From: Bacillus sp. ISL-45
GTDB lineage: Bacteria; Bacillota; Bacilli; Bacillales; Cytobacillaceae
DNA: 64,000 nucleotides
Direction of reading: 5' to 3'
Assembly (NCBI RefSeq): GCF_018613195.1
Contig: NZ_JAGGQQ010000005.1
Location: 215,593 to 279,592 of the forward strand
The translations under genes and the position numbers were made by a program. The stretch's first letter is position 1, and each line of letters starts with the position of its first letter. Positions 22,869-32,755 of this stretch are shown here, piece after piece. The notes under the pieces are model-generated. The model searched no databases, had not been told where the DNA came from, and was given only the letters and a program-made list of their open reading frames with translations.

Positions 22869-23614
22869 TGTCTTACGAACGTTTCGCTTATTTGTATGAT
22901 GAGCTTATGCAGGACGTTCCCTATGATGAATGGGTTTCGATAGCAGAGGCATACAAAGAGAAATTTCAAGTGAACGGAATGAAGCTCCTCGACCTCGCAT
23001 GCGGTACCGGGGAGCTATCTGTAAGATTTGCGCAAAGAGGCTTTGATGTCACCGGCGCGGATTTATCAACTGATATGCTTTCGGTAGCCCAGGCAAAAGC
23101 TCAGGAGATGTCATTGCCAATTCAATTTTTCCAGCAGGACATGACGGAGCTTGATGAATTAGGTGAATTTGATATCATTGGCATCTTTTGTGATTCCCTG
23201 AATTATTTGGAGGATGAACAGGCGGTCCGGCAGACCCTTGAAGGGGTGCACCGCCTCTTGAAAAAAGGCGGCTTATTTCTGTTTGATGTCCATTCGGTCT
23301 ATAAAATGGAACATATTTTTGCCGATGCGACGTTTACCTGGGATAATGAAGAAATCACTTATATTTGGAATAGCTTCAAAGGTGAAGGCGCGCACAGTGT
23401 TGAACATGAGCTTACTTTCTTCGTCCGTGATGAATTATCAGGTAAATATGACCGAGTCGAAGAATTTCATTACCAGCGTACATATCCAGAGGATTCTTTT
23501 GTGAAATGGCTAGAGCAGGCAGGCTTTGCAAATATTGAGGTCACCGGGGACTACACATTGAAGGCTCCTGAGCCAACAGCAGAGCGGTTGTTTTTTGCTA
23601 TGAAAAAGAAATGA
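22868..23614 (+). CDS. yqeM: YqeM class I SAM-dependent methyltransferase
   Basis: A 248-residue methyltransferase with the SAM motif LLDLACGTGELSVRFA and acidic motif GADLSTDML. It overlaps rsfS by one base and ends the operon at a strong terminator. Substrate unknown; the conserved context suggests a small molecule or ribosome-linked target, but this is only inference. Confidence 0.9.
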   Translation: MSYERFAYLYDELMQDVPYDEWVSIAEAYKEKFQVNGMKLLDLACGTGELSVRFAQRGFDVTGADLSTDMLSVAQAKAQEMSLPIQFFQQDMTELDELGEFDIIGIFCDSLNYLEDEQAVRQTLEGVHRLLKKGGLFLFDVHSVYKMEHIFADATFTWDNEEITYIWNSFKGEGAHSVEHELTFFVRDELSGKYDRVEEFHYQRTYPEDSFVKWLEQAGFANIEVTGDYTLKAPEPTAERLFFAMKKK

Positions 23615-23619
23615 TTTTT

Positions 23620-23648
23620 AAAGGCTCCCAATATTTGGGAGCCTTTCT
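23620..23648. terminator. Terminator between yqeM and comER
   Basis: AAAGGCTCCCAA pairs perfectly with TTGGGAGCCTTT around TAT. Usable in both directions. Confidence 0.85.
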
Positions 23649-23705
23649 TGTACTAAATTTGTCACATTTATAAGGGAGGATTATAAAGGCTGGTAGAGAA
23701 ATCTT

Positions 23706-24527
23706 CTAAGGACGGAATTGTTCCTCCGTCTTTTCCAATTCTTTTGCGAATTTTCTATGTGTCGCCTGAAACAATTTTTCAAACATATCTCCTGTTTCAC
23801 TTTCGAGTACGATGATTCCTTCTCCTGTAATGCCGCCTTTCACGCAAACCTTTTCCTGTAATGTTTGTAAAGTATAATGATTTTGCTTAAGGAGTTCTCC
23901 TAATCCAATAAGCATCTCACTTGAAAGCTTGGTGGCAGTTTCCTGGTCAATTTCCGTTTCCTTGACGGCTGCATTGATAAAACTCTGCACAATATGACTG
24001 AAGAAAGCTGGACCGCAGCTGACAATATCGGACGCCACTCTTGTGATATTCTCCTCGATCTCCAGAGGAACAGAAACCTTTTTAAACAGGGTAAACAGTT
24101 CTTCCCTCCATTCTGTCGTGCATCGGGTTCCAAATGAGAATAGCGAAACACCCGCGAGCGCCCTGTTCGTGATGCTTGGTATTATTCTCATGACAGAACA
24201 ATCCACAATGCTTTCAATTTGTTCCACACTGATTGGGCTTGTTATGGAGATTACGCATTTATCCCTAGTAAGCACAGGATTAATGGACTTGAGGACCCCC
24301 GAAACATGATGAGGCTTCACGCAGACAAAAATGGCGTCAGCATTTTCAGCAACTTCTGCCGCATTCTTTCCAACTGATAAGCCTGGATATATTTTTTGAA
24401 TCTCTATAGCTTTTGATAAGGTTCTGTTTGTAATCTTCATTGAAGAAGGGGAAACGGCATTCCCATCAATGAGAGCTTCGGCGAGAATTCTCCCCATATT
24501 TCCTGTGCCAATAATCCCTATTTTCAT
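23706..24527 (-). CDS. comER: ComER, pyrroline-5-carboxylate reductase-like protein
   Basis: A 273-residue ProC-family protein with N-terminal NAD(P) motif MKIGIIGTGNMGRILAEAL. It is divergent from comEA, as in B. subtilis, where comER is not essential for competence. ATG 24527 follows AAGGAGGGAAGG; the in-frame ATG at 24545 lies upstream of that signal. Whether it retains pyrroline-5-carboxylate reductase activity is uncertain. Confidence 0.9.
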   Translation of the reverse strand: MKIGIIGTGNMGRILAEALIDGNAVSPSSMKITNRTLSKAIEIQKIYPGLSVGKNAAEVAENADAIFVCVKPHHVSGVLKSINPVLTRDKCVISITSPISVEQIESIVDCSVMRIIPSITNRALAGVSLFSFGTRCTTEWREELFTLFKKVSVPLEIEENITRVASDIVSCGPAFFSHIVQSFINAAVKETEIDQETATKLSSEMLIGLGELLKQNHYTLQTLQEKVCVKGGITGEGIIVLESETGDMFEKLFQATHRKFAKELEKTEEQFRP

Positions 24528-24615
24528 AACCCTTCCCTCCTTCATACATTTATTCTCCTATATCCATATGATTTTAAATTTCAGTTTATGACATTTAGAA
24601 AGGTGTTGACATTTT

Positions 24616-25233
24616 ATGGCCTGGATCAAGGAAAACAAAATCTATATTATAGCAGGAATAAGCGCTTTATTATTTTTTCTCTATGCCTCCTTCGATAAAG
24701 AAGCAGAATTGACCGAAATGAATAAAGAAGCTTTGGCTTTGGCTGCCAACGAAGAAACTGCCACAGATGAAAAAAACAAAACCATCCTCGATGAAGAAGC
24801 ATTACCGATGATGGCTGATATCAAAGGAGCTGTGGTTAATCCGGGTGTCTATCAGATCAATGAAGGGGGAAGGGTGATTGACCTGATCGAACTGGCTGGA
24901 GGCCTTGAACAGGATGCAGATACGGCTGCCATTAATTTTGCGCTGTATGTCCATGATGAAATGGCGATATACGTACCGAGGATCGGAGAGGAGGTTAAGG
25001 CAGTTTTGCCAGCCCAGTTGGGGGAGAGTGATGGGAAAGGGACAGTGAACCTTAATTCCGCCGAATCCAGCGAGCTGCAGACATTACCGGGGATAGGGCC
25101 TGCAAAAGCAGACGCCATTATTAAGCACCGGGAAACAAACGGTCCGTTCAAATCGATCGAAGATTTAAAGGAAATCAGTGGGATAGGGGTTAAAACATTC
25201 GAAAAACTGAAGGACCTGATTTCAGTTAAGTAG
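24616..25233 (+). CDS. comEA: ComEA, competence DNA receptor
   Basis: A 205-residue membrane-anchored DNA-binding protein of the transformation machinery. One N-terminal membrane helix (about residues 9-25), an SLBB domain (about 58-130: DIKGAVVNPGVYQI) and two C-terminal helix-hairpin-helix motifs (LQTLPGIGPAKADAII and ISGIGVKTFEKLK) are in order. It sits before comEB and comEC as in B. subtilis. I searched the upstream region for a ComK box (AAAAN5TTTT pairs) and found no convincing one. Confidence 0.95.
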   Translation: MAWIKENKIYIIAGISALLFFLYASFDKEAELTEMNKEALALAANEETATDEKNKTILDEEALPMMADIKGAVVNPGVYQINEGGRVIDLIELAGGLEQDADTAAINFALYVHDEMAIYVPRIGEEVKAVLPAQLGESDGKGTVNLNSAESSELQTLPGIGPAKADAIIKHRETNGPFKSIEDLKEISGIGVKTFEKLKDLISVK

Positions 25234-25341
25234 CTGCATTGAAATTGACTCTTTGATGATAAGTATTAAAATTAGAGACAGGGAAAGGGTTTATTAATAA
25301 TGCCTTTACATATTTTGAGTCTTTAAAAGGGGGAAAACAGC

Positions 25342-25755
25342 ATGGAACGAAAGAGTTGGGATCAATACTTTTTGGATATCGCAGAAGAGGTAGGCACGCG
25401 CTCTACCTGCCCGAGGCTGCATGTTGGGTGTGTCATTGTAAAGGACAAGCACATTGTGTCAACTGGTTACAACGGTTCTATACATGGGCATGACCACTGC
25501 GAGGACGCCGGCTGCCTGATCAACGAACAAGGAAGATGCATCAGGACTTTGCATGCAGAAGAGAACGCAGTCATCCATGCCGACAGAGGTCTGCTGAAAG
25601 GTGCAACAGCCTTCGTGACTCATGAGCCTTGCGAAAAGTGCTCAAAGACACTTGCGCAGTCAGGGATTAAAAGGATCGTGTACCGCAGCGCCTATCCTAA
25701 CAAGTATAATGAATTGTTCTTAAGGGATGTAGAGGTTGTCCACTTATCTAAATAA
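25342..25755 (+). CDS. comEB: ComEB, dCMP deaminase-like protein (short form)
   Basis: A 137-residue zinc deaminase with HAEENAV (zinc ligand and catalytic glutamate) and PCEKC. It probably deaminates dCMP. From memory, B. subtilis ComEB is about 189 residues with an extra C-terminal region; that extension is absent here, and only 22 bp separate this stop from comEC, so it has been lost rather than frameshifted. The ATG follows AAAAGGGGGAAA. Confidence 0.9.
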   Translation: MERKSWDQYFLDIAEEVGTRSTCPRLHVGCVIVKDKHIVSTGYNGSIHGHDHCEDAGCLINEQGRCIRTLHAEENAVIHADRGLLKGATAFVTHEPCEKCSKTLAQSGIKRIVYRSAYPNKYNELFLRDVEVVHLSK

Positions 25756-25777
25756 TGAGATTAAGGAATAAAAAAAT

Positions 25778-28123
25778 ATGAAGCCAATTCGATTTGGGCC
25801 AATGAAAGGGCAGCTGTTTTTCCTGGCGGCTGTCTCCTTATTGGGTCTGCTGACAATCACCGAAAAACAGCTCGTATACGGGGCAATGTTTCTGTTCGGC
25901 ATGATCCTGTTAAAAAAGCTGAAAAAACTTCCTGCTTCCCATCTGATGCTGATGACAGGCTGCTATTTCTTATTTATAGCTGCAGGATACTTTGATTCTG
26001 TTCAATTTGAAACCGAATTTACTGGCAGGGAAAAAAGCTTCCTCATTTTTTTTGATGATGAAATCCAAGTGGACGGCGACCTGGTGTTTGCTTATGCTAA
26101 AACCATGCCCTCCAATGAAAAGCTTGCGGTAAGATACAGAATCAAGTCATTAGCAGAACAACAATCAATTCAAGAACTCCTCATCCCTGGGATGTACTGT
26201 CAAGCTTCCGGGAGCCTCAATAGTCCATCACCTGCGCGAAATCCCAATGCGTTTGATTACAAACTGTATCTTCAACGAAACAAAATCTCCTGGATTTTAG
26301 ATGTCGATACACTTTCACTGGAAACCTGCTCTCAACAAACAGGTATTATTACATCACTAAAAGCTTTCAGGCATAGAGAAATTGCCAGGATAAAAGATAC
26401 CCTGCCAGAGGAAACCTCTGCTCTTGCAGCAGCGTTAATATTTGGTGAAAGGAATCTCTTCGATCCCGAAACAGAACGTTCATATCAAAAAATCGGAATC
26501 GTGCATTTACTAGCGATTTCCGGCCTTCATGTCGGGTTGCTTACAGGAATGATTTATTTCATTTTTATCAGGGTGGGAATAACGAAGGAAAAAACGGAAA
26601 TATTGCTAATGATCTTCCTGCCCATTTATGCCATTATGACGGGCCTTGCTCCGCCTGTTGTAAGGGCGGCTGCCATGTTGCTGATGCTGATCGGCTTAAG
26701 GCGTTTGGCGCTGCGTATGACCCCGCTCGACGCAGTCTCGGCAGCCTTCATGCTCATGGCGCTTTTCCAGCCCCTCATCGTATTTAATACCGGATTTCAG
26801 CTCTCTTTTGCTGTCAGCTTCTCCCTTATCATTTCAGCCCCAGTTATACTCAAAGCTTCTACATCTTTTCTAAAACAAACTGCTGGTGCTTCTTTTATAG
26901 CCCAGTTCTCAAGTCTTCCGGTCATCCTTGCCACCTTCTATGAAGTCTCTGCGGTTTCGATTTTCGCCAATCTCCTTTTTGTGCCGCTATTCTCATTCGT
27001 GCTGCTGCCGATTTTGTTGATATCCTATATTATCTTGTCAATTTTGGGAGAGTTGCCTGCATTCTTTTTAAACCTTCTGGAAAATCTTATCCACCTGGTG
27101 AATTTTTTGGCCATTCAACTATCGGTGCTTCCGGTGTCGACATTCATAATTGGTAAGCTGGAACCAATTTTGCAGATTTTGCTAATCATTTTGATTCCAA
27201 TCTTTTTTTTTATATGGGAAGGTTTTATATTGAGAAAATTAAAGCCGCCTCTATGGATTTTTGCTCTTCCGGTTATCCCGCTTTTAATCCAAGTTTTCGT
27301 GCCCTATTTAGACCCATATGGGCAGGTTATATTCCTGGATGTCGGTCAGGGTGACAGCATTTTCATTAAAATGCCGTATAATCAGGGAAATTATCTTATC
27401 GATACAGGCGGTGTCATGTCTTTTGAAAAGGAAAACTGGCAGCAGAGGGGGGGTTCTTTCGACCCTGGTGAAAAAATTGTAGTTCCATTTTTAAAAAGTG
27501 AAGGAATCAGGACTTTGGACAAATTGATTTTAACCCACGGAGACGCGGACCATATAGGGGGAGCCATTGTTTTATTGGAGGAAATACGGGTAAAGCAGCT
27601 GATCATACCGCGTATATCGGATCGATCTGATTTAGAGCAAAGTATAATCAAAATTGCCAGTGAGAAAGGTACAGATGTTTATTTAGCGGGAATGGGCACT
27701 GGATGGAAAACTGCCCAGGGAGATTTCTTGATTCTTAACCCGAGTGAAAGCATGGGAGAGCGAAACGACCAGTCAATTGTTCTTCAAGCAGCAATTGGAG
27801 GAAATAAATGGCTTTTTACAGGCGATTTGGGCATTGAAGGAGAAAACACAATGGCCCGGAAAATCGCTGACTTTGACATCGACGTTTTAAAGGTTGGGCA
27901 TCATGGCAGTAAATATTCCAGTTCTGAACTTTTCCTGGAAAGGACAAACCCGGACTTTGCAGTCATTTCCGTTGGAGAGAAAAATAGGTATGGGCATCCT
28001 GGTGAGGAAGTCATCAAAAGATTAGAAGAGCGTGGCATCCAGATTTTCAGGACCGATAAAGATGGCGCAATCATTTATAAGTTTACAGGCAATTCAGGAA
28101 CGTTTTCGACTCAATTTCCATAG
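25778..28123 (+). CDS. comEC: ComEC, DNA uptake channel
   Basis: A 781-residue polytopic protein that forms the channel for single-stranded DNA during transformation. An N-terminal OB-like domain is followed by the multi-helix Competence domain (about residues 200-510, including ALIFGERNLF and LLAISGLHVGLLTG). A C-terminal metallo-beta-lactamase domain has THGDADHIGG (H587 region) and VGHHGSKYSS. The Shine-Dalgarno is weak (TTAAGGAAT). The gene appears intact, so the organism may be naturally transformable. Confidence 0.95.
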   Translation: MKPIRFGPMKGQLFFLAAVSLLGLLTITEKQLVYGAMFLFGMILLKKLKKLPASHLMLMTGCYFLFIAAGYFDSVQFETEFTGREKSFLIFFDDEIQVDGDLVFAYAKTMPSNEKLAVRYRIKSLAEQQSIQELLIPGMYCQASGSLNSPSPARNPNAFDYKLYLQRNKISWILDVDTLSLETCSQQTGIITSLKAFRHREIARIKDTLPEETSALAAALIFGERNLFDPETERSYQKIGIVHLLAISGLHVGLLTGMIYFIFIRVGITKEKTEILLMIFLPIYAIMTGLAPPVVRAAAMLLMLIGLRRLALRMTPLDAVSAAFMLMALFQPLIVFNTGFQLSFAVSFSLIISAPVILKASTSFLKQTAGASFIAQFSSLPVILATFYEVSAVSIFANLLFVPLFSFVLLPILLISYIILSILGELPAFFLNLLENLIHLVNFLAIQLSVLPVSTFIIGKLEPILQILLIILIPIFFFIWEGFILRKLKPPLWIFALPVIPLLIQVFVPYLDPYGQVIFLDVGQGDSIFIKMPYNQGNYLIDTGGVMSFEKENWQQRGGSFDPGEKIVVPFLKSEGIRTLDKLILTHGDADHIGGAIVLLEEIRVKQLIIPRISDRSDLEQSIIKIASEKGTDVYLAGMGTGWKTAQGDFLILNPSESMGERNDQSIVLQAAIGGNKWLFTGDLGIEGENTMARKIADFDIDVLKVGHHGSKYSSSELFLERTNPDFAVISVGEKNRYGHPGEEVIKRLEERGIQIFRTDKDGAIIYKFTGNSGTFSTQFP

Positions 28124-28173
28124 TATATAGCAAGAACAAACAGTTTTCTCCCCTGATAATCACAAAACATGAA

Positions 28174-28204
28174 AAGAGACTGCATTTAAGTAAATGCAGT
28201 CTCC
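28174..28204. terminator. Bidirectional terminator between comEC and yqzM
   Basis: GAGACTGCATTT pairs perfectly with AAATGCAGTCTC around a four-base loop. The minus-strand side runs into TTTT. Confidence 0.8.
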
Positions 28205-28229
28205 AAAAGTTTATCCTATGTAGCCGTGA

Positions 28230-28364
28230 TTAACTCCCGATTAACTGCACGACTGTCGCAATAATGAACATTGTTGCAAAGAATCCAAAAGAAACGATGA
28301 ATCCAACACCTGAGTCAACAGCGTCATTACGATTGCTTTGGACATTTTCTTCGAATTGATTCAC
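28230..28364 (-). CDS. yqzM: YqzM family membrane peptide
   Basis: A 44-residue peptide with the YqzM signature VQSNRNDAVDSGVGFI followed by a membrane helix (FFATMFIIATVVQLI). GTG start after GGGGGGATT. In B. subtilis yqzM also lies between comEC and holA on the opposite strand. Function unknown. Confidence 0.85.
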   Translation of the reverse strand: MNQFEENVQSNRNDAVDSGVGFIVSFGFFATMFIIATVVQLIGS

Positions 28365-28557
28365 AGTCAATCCCCCCTATTAATTCTATAATAGTATAAG
28401 CGATTCAAATTAAAAAATCCAGTGTTTGTCTGCTCAGCATTCGAATTGAAGAGATCAGAACAATTCTGCAGGCTTTCCTCTATTTTGTGCCATGTACCAA
28501 GAGTTGTCACAAATACTTTTCCCGCCTGCGGCTAAAATAATCTTAACTTCGATGCAC

Positions 28558-28641
28558 CGCTGAGATTTAAGTATCCTAGGCCTTATATCTCAGCGTTCAA
28601 TATAAATAGGGGAATTGGCCCGAACCTGGGTCAATTCCCTT
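28558..28641 (+). other. Two strong hairpins upstream of holA
   Basis: Hairpin 1: CGCTGAGAT (28558-28566) with ATCTCAGCG (28587-28595), extended by TAAG/CTTA. Hairpin 2: GGGAATTGGCCC (28610-28621) with GGGTCAATTCCC (28628-28639), 12 bp with one G-T pair. Neither is followed by a T-run, so they are not obvious terminators. The rest of the 28365-28716 gap has no gene that I can see. Confidence 0.6.
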
Positions 28642-28716
28642 AGAATGCTTGTCAAAATGTCCAAGCTTCTTTACGATAGATATATGGAAAAACTGGATTG
28701 AACGGAGCGGAAAAAA

Positions 28717-29739
28717 GTGGTATTGGACATTTGGAAAAAAATCAGTAAAAAACAGGTTGATCCTGTCTACTTAATGTTTGGAACAGAAACCTTCCTGATA
28801 AATGAAACAAAGCAGATGCTTGTGGACAATGTATTGGATGAAGAAGAAAAAGATTTCAATTTCTCGGTTTACGACTTAGAAGAAACGCCGATTGAGGCAG
28901 CGCTGGAAGATGCTGAAACTTTCCCGTTCATGGGAGAAAAACGATTGGTCATCCTGCAGAATCCAGTGTTTTTGACTTCGGAAAAGCCGAAAAGTAAGGT
29001 AGAACATAACTTAGTGAAACTGGAGGAATATCTTTCACAGCCTGCGCCCTATTCAATCGTTGTTTTCTCTGCACCATACGAAAAACTGGATGAACGAAAG
29101 AAGGTAACGAAGGAGCTAAAGCGGAAAGCGACGGTCATTGAAGCCAAGAAGCTGAGTGAACAAGAAACAAAAGCCTGGGTAAAAGAACGCGCTGAGGCAA
29201 ATGGAGCTTTGATCAATAACGATGCAATCGAGCTTCTATTGACGCTTGCAGGGACGAATTTGTTCATGCTTACTTCTGAAATTGATAAATTGGCACTTTA
29301 TGCTGGAGAAAACCAGCCAATCAGCAGGGAGATTGTCGATCGTCTGACTGCCAGATCGTTGGAACAGAATATATTCTCACTCGTCGACAAGGTTGTACAC
29401 CGTAATGTTGAATCTGCCTTGAGGATTTATTATGATTTGTTAAAACAAAACGAGGAACCGATTAAGATTCTAGCCGTGATCACGGGTCAATTCAGGCTGA
29501 TTTATCAGGTGAAGGAGCTGGCTCGAAAGGGTTATGGACAACAGCAGATTGCAGGGGCTTTGAAAATCCATCCGTTCAGGGTGAAACTGGCAGCCGGACA
29601 GGCAGGAGCATTTTCAGATGAGGAATTGACCAGGATTATGAAACTTCTTGCGGATGCTGATTACCAGATGAAAACCGGCGGCATGAAAAAAGAAATGCTG
29701 ATTGAAATGATTTTGTTCCAGATCAATGGCAGGAAATGA
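28717..29739 (+). CDS. holA: DNA polymerase III delta subunit
   Basis: A 340-residue clamp-loader subunit that opens the sliding clamp. The N-terminus MVLDIWKKISKKQVDPVYLMFGTETFLI and the DAETFPFMGEKRLVIL segment match B. subtilis HolA. The start is GTG at 28717 after GGAGCGG; a TTG two codons later is less likely by comparison with B. subtilis. The gene shares a terminator with the convergent rpsT. Confidence 0.94.
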   Translation: MVLDIWKKISKKQVDPVYLMFGTETFLINETKQMLVDNVLDEEEKDFNFSVYDLEETPIEAALEDAETFPFMGEKRLVILQNPVFLTSEKPKSKVEHNLVKLEEYLSQPAPYSIVVFSAPYEKLDERKKVTKELKRKATVIEAKKLSEQETKAWVKERAEANGALINNDAIELLLTLAGTNLFMLTSEIDKLALYAGENQPISREIVDRLTARSLEQNIFSLVDKVVHRNVESALRIYYDLLKQNEEPIKILAVITGQFRLIYQVKELARKGYGQQQIAGALKIHPFRVKLAAGQAGAFSDEELTRIMKLLADADYQMKTGGMKKEMLIEMILFQINGRK

Positions 29740-29762
29740 CCCGTTACATAGGAGGCAAAATA

Positions 29763-29793
29763 AAAAAACGACCCGTAAAGGTCGTTTTTTTAT
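29763..29793. terminator. Bidirectional terminator between holA and rpsT
   Basis: AAAAAACGACC pairs with GGTCGTTTTTT around a short CGTAAA loop, with homopolymer tails both ways. Confidence 0.9.
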
Positions 29794-29810
29794 TAGCAGT
29801 ATGAAAAAAA

Positions 29811-30071
29811 TTAGCCATTAGCTTGTAATTTTTTCATTAAACGGGCTTTTTTGCGGGCAGCTGCGTTTTTGTGGATAAGACCTTTAGCTGCTGCTTTATC
29901 AAGCTTGCTAGCTGCTTGAGCATATGAAGCCTTTGCATCAGTATCGTTGTTTACGATTGCTGATTCAGCTTTTTTAACTGCTGTACGCATAGAAGATTTA
30001 ACAGTAATGTTGTGAGCTTTGCTCGCTTCACTAGTTTTCACACGTTTGATTGCAGATTTAATGTTTGGCAT
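29811..30071 (-). CDS. rpsT: 30S ribosomal protein S20
   Basis: An 86-residue, highly basic helical protein binding 16S rRNA. It begins [17 protein letters not shown] and has the [16 protein letters not shown] tail. ATG 30071 follows TAGGAGGTGAA; a start three codons upstream lies in the Shine-Dalgarno region. Convergent with holA and divergent from gpr, as in B. subtilis. Confidence 0.96.
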   Translation of the reverse strand: MPNIKSAIKRVKTSEASKAHNITVKSSMRTAVKKAESAIVNNDTDAKASYAQAASKLDKAAAKGLIHKNAAARKKARLMKKLQANG

Positions 30072-30135
30072 TCCGTTCACCTCCTAAAAAGCATCGAGAT
30101 TTTATGGAACTCGACATTTCCAGTACATTTCTTAT

Positions 30136-30163
30136 TTATTAAGAACAAATGATATTTTATCAA
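30136..30163 (-). promoter_or_regulatory. Candidate rpsT promoter
   Basis: Minus-strand TTGATA, a 16-bp spacer and TAATAA, about 65 bp before the rpsT start. Confidence 0.4.
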
Positions 30164-30294
30164 ACAGGGGTTAATAATGCAATACTCTGCGTTAATTTAA
30201 GTCTAGTGTATCGTGAATGTTTTTTTATGTAAAAGGAAAAGATAGGCAATAGTATGCTGTTTAGCAGCCAAACTGTGTTGGGAGGAATGCGACA

Positions 30295-31419
30295 ATGAAG
30301 GAACCGGTAGACTTGAGCATGTATTCAATCAGGACTGACCTGGCTGTGGAAGCGAGGGAGATGGTGCTGGCAGACCAGGCGGCAACTGTCCATACCCAGG
30401 AAAATCTCTCCCATATTGAAGGCGTCATCATAAAGGAAAAAGAAGAAAATGATATAAAGATTTCCCTGGTCGAGGTGACCGCTGAAGGAGAAAAGAGCCT
30501 CGGCAAAAAGCAGGGGCAATATTTGACAATCGAAGTGGTCGGCATACGCCAGCAGGACACCGAGCTGCAAGGAAAAGTAGAGAAAGTATTCGCAAACGAG
30601 TTTGCGCATTTTATCAAACAATCCGGGATTAAGGAAGATGCATCCTGTCTGATTGTTGGTTTGGGGAACTGGAATGTTACTCCGGATGCTTTAGGGCCGC
30701 TTGTATGTGAAAATTTATTGGTGACTAAGCATCTGTTCGATCTTCAGCCCGAAAGCGTAGAAGAAGGCTATCGCTCTGTCAGCGCGCTTTCCCCAGGGGT
30801 AATGGGTTTAACCGGTATTGAAACCTCTGACATTATTTTTGGGGTCGTCGAGAAAACGAAGCCTGACTTTGTCATTGCAATCGATGCGCTCGCTTCCCGT
30901 TCAATCGAAAGAGTCAATTCGACAATCCAGATTTCAGATACTGGTATCCACCCTGGGTCAGGCGTAGGTAATAAAAGGAAGGAAATTAGCAAAGAAACGC
31001 TAGGTATTCCAGTGATTGCCATTGGGGTGCCAACAGTAGTAGATGCTGTTTCGATTACAAGTGATACGATTGATTTCATTTTGAAACACTTTGGAAAGGA
31101 AATGAGAGAAGGGGATAAGCCTTCGAGATCCCTTGTGCCGGCCGGGATGAGTTTTGGCAAAAGAAAGAAACTGACAGAAGAAGACCTGCCGGAAGCAGAA
31201 CACCGTCAAACCTTCCTCGGAATGATAGGAACACTGGAAGATGAAGAAAAGCGGAAGCTGATTTATGAGGTTCTGTCTCCATTGGGCCACAACCTGATGG
31301 TGACTCCTAAAGAAGTGGATGTATTCATAGATGACATGGCAAATTTGATTGCCAGCGGGCTCAATTCTGCACTGCATTCGAATATTGACCAGGATAATAC
31401 GGGCATGTACACACACTAG
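30295..31419 (+). CDS. gpr: Germination protease GPR
   Basis: A 374-residue aspartic-type spore protease that degrades small acid-soluble proteins at germination. The zymogen autocleavage site is visible near the N-terminus, in IRTDLAVEA, with cleavage expected after D15. Conserved blocks include [20 protein letters not shown] and [19 protein letters not shown]. The ATG follows TTGGGAGGAA. It precedes spoIIP, as in B. subtilis. Forespore expression is expected, but I could not locate a clear sigma-G promoter. Confidence 0.96.
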   Translation: MKEPVDLSMYSIRTDLAVEAREMVLADQAATVHTQENLSHIEGVIIKEKEENDIKISLVEVTAEGEKSLGKKQGQYLTIEVVGIRQQDTELQGKVEKVFANEFAHFIKQSGIKEDASCLIVGLGNWNVTPDALGPLVCENLLVTKHLFDLQPESVEEGYRSVSALSPGVMGLTGIETSDIIFGVVEKTKPDFVIAIDALASRSIERVNSTIQISDTGIHPGSGVGNKRKEISKETLGIPVIAIGVPTVVDAVSITSDTIDFILKHFGKEMREGDKPSRSLVPAGMSFGKRKKLTEEDLPEAEHRQTFLGMIGTLEDEEKRKLIYEVLSPLGHNLMVTPKEVDVFIDDMANLIASGLNSALHSNIDQDNTGMYTH

Positions 31420-31469
31420 GGCTATTTTATTTATAGGTTTATTTCAAATATATTACGGATGGATTCTAT

Positions 31470-31499
31470 GTTCTATCTTCTCTAGCAAAGTCATAACAT
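31470..31499 (+). promoter_or_regulatory. Candidate sigma-E promoter of spoIIP
   Basis: GTTCTATC (31470-31477), a 14-bp spacer and CATAACAT (31492-31499) lie 30 bp before the spoIIP ATG. The -10 is a good sigma-E match and the -35 moderate. Confidence 0.4.
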
Positions 31500-31529
31500 T
31501 TACTAGACTTGCACTAGAGAGGTGGAACA

Positions 31530-32735
31530 ATGAGACTTAGTAAACGATCCGGAATAATTGTAGCTGTCCAAGGGACTCAAGTAGTAAAAGCGGCTTTAGC
31601 ATTTGTGTTTTTTCTCATTGGGATTTTTTCAATAAGCGGAGCGATGACTTCACTGCGGCCTGAATATCGAATCACCTCGGATTCTGTTAATCAGGCGGCG
31701 ACCAACCTGAATGGCCAGCTGCTATTCAGCCTGATGGGCTGGGAAAACCATCAATTCCTGCAGGCGCTTCCAGAGGACTATGAGACACCGAAGCTGTCGA
31801 ACGTCATGTTCAAGCTTTCTACCAATATTAATTTGGATGATCCAAGGAGTTTGCTCGGCAGGGAGCTTCCGGGATTCTCACTTTTTGACGGAAAAATATT
31901 AGTTGCAGGTGAAGGCACGAATTATACCAATATGCCAATGGAATCGGCTCCTCCAGTAGATGTATTAAAGGCGGAGCAGGAAGCAGCATTGCAAAATACG
32001 GAAGACCTTACATCAGGGTCTCCGGGAAATACCGCGGCACCATTACTGTCCACTGGAGACCGCAAAGCTGTCTATATTTATTTTACACATACTAGAGAAT
32101 CGTATCTTCCATATTTAAAGGGAGTGACCGATCCGAATAAGGCTTATCACTCACAGGTGAATGTCACGAAGATAGGCGACCAGCTGAAGTCAAGCCTGGA
32201 GCAGCGCGGAATCGGAACAACAGTAGATAAAACCGATGTAATGGCTAATCTCAGCAAGAAAGGGCTTGGGTTTGGAAAAGCCTATCAGGAATCACGGCCG
32301 GTTGTGCAAGCCGCTATGGCTGGGAACCGGAACCTTCAGTACTTTATTGATATCCACCGAGACGGTTACCGCAAAGACAAAACGACGATTGATATCAACG
32401 GAAAGCCTTACGCGAAACTTGCATTTGTCATCGGCGGGGAAAACGCCAATTACGAAAAGAACCTTGCTCTCGCCCGGGAATTGCATAATCTCCTTGATAA
32501 AAAATACGGCAAGGGCTTAAGCAGGGGGATTATCGAGAAAAAGGGTGCCTCGACGAATGGAAAGTTCAATCAGGACTTGTCCGGTAATGCATTACTAATA
32601 GAGTTTGGCGGGGTTGATAACACCTTTGAAGAGCTGAATCGGTCCGCCGACGCACTTGCAGATGTTTTCAGCGAATTCTACTGGCAGGCGGAAAAAGTAG
32701 ATGCACCATCGCAGGAAGCTTCTGACAAACAATAA
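31530..32735 (+). CDS. spoIIP: Stage II sporulation protein P
   Basis: A 401-residue membrane-anchored peptidoglycan amidase and endopeptidase that, with SpoIID and SpoIIM, drives engulfment. One N-terminal membrane helix (about residues 16-36) precedes the SpoIIP catalytic domain, with YFTHTRESYLP, FIDIHRDGYRKDKT and LLIEFGGVDNTFEE carrying the zinc and catalytic residues. The ATG follows GAGAGGTGG. It lies between gpr and yqxA. Confidence 0.95.
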   Translation: MRLSKRSGIIVAVQGTQVVKAALAFVFFLIGIFSISGAMTSLRPEYRITSDSVNQAATNLNGQLLFSLMGWENHQFLQALPEDYETPKLSNVMFKLSTNINLDDPRSLLGRELPGFSLFDGKILVAGEGTNYTNMPMESAPPVDVLKAEQEAALQNTEDLTSGSPGNTAAPLLSTGDRKAVYIYFTHTRESYLPYLKGVTDPNKAYHSQVNVTKIGDQLKSSLEQRGIGTTVDKTDVMANLSKKGLGFGKAYQESRPVVQAAMAGNRNLQYFIDIHRDGYRKDKTTIDINGKPYAKLAFVIGGENANYEKNLALARELHNLLDKKYGKGLSRGIIEKKGASTNGKFNQDLSGNALLIEFGGVDNTFEELNRSADALADVFSEFYWQAEKVDAPSQEASDKQ

Positions 32736-32755
32736 AAAATCGATAGGTGATCGAG

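Noticed and set aside
24546-24615. ComK box upstream of comEA
   Set aside because: No pair of AAAA-N5-TTTT boxes with proper spacing was found. Only AT-rich sequence is present.
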